A DNA stretch of 50,524 nt, from positions 1-50,524 of the forward strand of contig JADMKA010000193.1 of assembly GCA_018780145.1 (NCBI GenBank), given 5' to 3'. The position numbers and the translations under genes are program-made. Shown here piece by piece: positions 50,092 to 50,524 of this stretch; positions within the stretch are counted from its first letter, which is position 1; the number at the start of each line of letters is the position of its first letter. The stretch comes from Vitreoscilla sp. Its GTDB lineage: Bacteria; Pseudomonadota; Gammaproteobacteria; Burkholderiales; Burkholderiaceae_C. Below the pieces are notes generated by a model. That model was not told the origin of the DNA, searched no databases, and saw only the letters and a program-made list of their open reading frames with translations.

Positions 50092-50524
50092 CTCTGCTTC
50101 CCCTCATCGCGTTGCGCACCGCACGCATGTCGCCGCGGCGCTGGTTGTTGGCACTCTGCCCGTTTCGGGCGTTCGAAGGCGACGATTCCGCGCGTCGCGG
50201 CAGGGGGTACCCGGCAGGGGCTCACGGTTCCGCGGTCGGCGCTGCGCGCCGACTCCGTTGCGATGCTCGGGCCGGGGTCGCGCGCAGAACTCGCTCCGTT
50301 CGCTGCGCTCACTGCCCTCGGACAGCTGCGCGAGTTTGTCTACGAAGCGCGCTGCGCGCGCCGACCCCAACCCTGCGCTTCTCACCGCTGCACAGATCGC
50401 CCCTGCCGGGTACCCCCTGCCGCGAGTTCCACCAGCGGTTGTGTGCCGATGGTGGGGCAACCCCGGGTTTGCAAAGGGGTGTGCGGGCAGGACGCGGCGC
50501 GCCTGTGCAGCGCCGAGTAGCGCA
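50092..50524. other. Non-coding end region holding a large structured repeat
   Basis: No convincing gene. About 50195-50425 is a structured element; the remaining right end (50426-50524) shows no recognised feature. Confidence 0.5.
50195..50425. repeat. 231-bp element with perfect 27-bp terminal inverted repeats
   Basis: Arms at 50195-50221 and 50399-50425 are perfectly complementary; each contains a GGGTACC core. Between them lie more nested pairs: GTCGGCG/CGCCGAC, GGGGTCG/CGACCCC and AACTCGC/GCGAGTT. No ORF of note is inside. The internal words resemble, from memory, a long intergenic repeat family of Burkholderiales. It could be a non-autonomous mobile element or a structured RNA. Confidence 0.7.

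Overview
The window looks like chromosome from a high-GC betaproteobacterium of the Burkholderiales, in the Leptothrix/Ideonella/Rubrivivax neighbourhood. This is inferred from the very GC-rich codon use, an orphan Bug-type solute receptor, the gsp gene order with gspC reversed, the DUF3052, DUF2007 and DUF4266 genes, and intergenic repeats of a kind common in that order. No rRNA, tRNA, CRISPR array or insertion sequence was recognised.

Left part (1-8.9 kb). A lower-GC start holds a small XRE regulator, a 77-residue ORF and about 800 bp of hairpin-rich non-coding DNA. Next come a peptidase E-like protein, a VOC protein and a sigma-54 activator on the minus strand. Then follow a signal peptidase I, DUF3052, a tautomerase, a secreted hypothetical protein and aquaporin Z on the plus strand. 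A HipA-like YjjJ kinase ends tail to tail with aqpZ.

Malonate block (8.9-14.4 kb). A GntR regulator, malonyl-CoA decarboxylase, a Bug receptor, an enoyl-CoA hydratase/isomerase and malonyl-CoA synthetase form one tightly packed plus-strand operon: malonate is captured, activated to malonyl-CoA and decarboxylated to acetyl-CoA. A secreted M14 carboxypeptidase and a secreted hypothetical protein follow; the carboxypeptidase has an export signal and is a possible type II secretion substrate.

Type II secretion (17.1-28.5 kb). gspC is divergent from gspGHIJKLMNDEF, which is complete except for the prepilin peptidase. A small DUF2007 gene and a lower-GC VapBC toxin-antitoxin pair, with an attC-like element between them, separate this cluster from the next one.

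Envelope/redox operon (46.6 down to 29.8 kb, minus strand). Sixteen consecutive genes with gaps of at most about 55 bp encode: ApbE flavin transferase; a PD40/triheme HzsA-like lipoprotein; a lipoprotein with a CX4CH motif; two small outer-membrane barrels; a TlpA thioredoxin; a DUF4266 lipoprotein ending in CGCN; a DUF3570 barrel; a periplasmic protein; two large TPR proteins; a small periplasmic protein; a TolQ/ExbB motor subunit; two different TolR/ExbD proteins; and a TonB-like AgmX protein. The motor, TPR and barrel part resembles the Myxococcus Agl-Glt trans-envelope machine. Its fusion with haem, thiol and flavin genes is, to my knowledge, functionally uncharacterised and is the main candidate for a new system.

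Right end (46.8-50.5 kb). A VOC protein, a Lon-like AAA+ ATPase, a 5'-nucleotidase and a Crp/Fnr regulator are followed by a 230-bp element bounded by perfect 27-bp inverted repeats.
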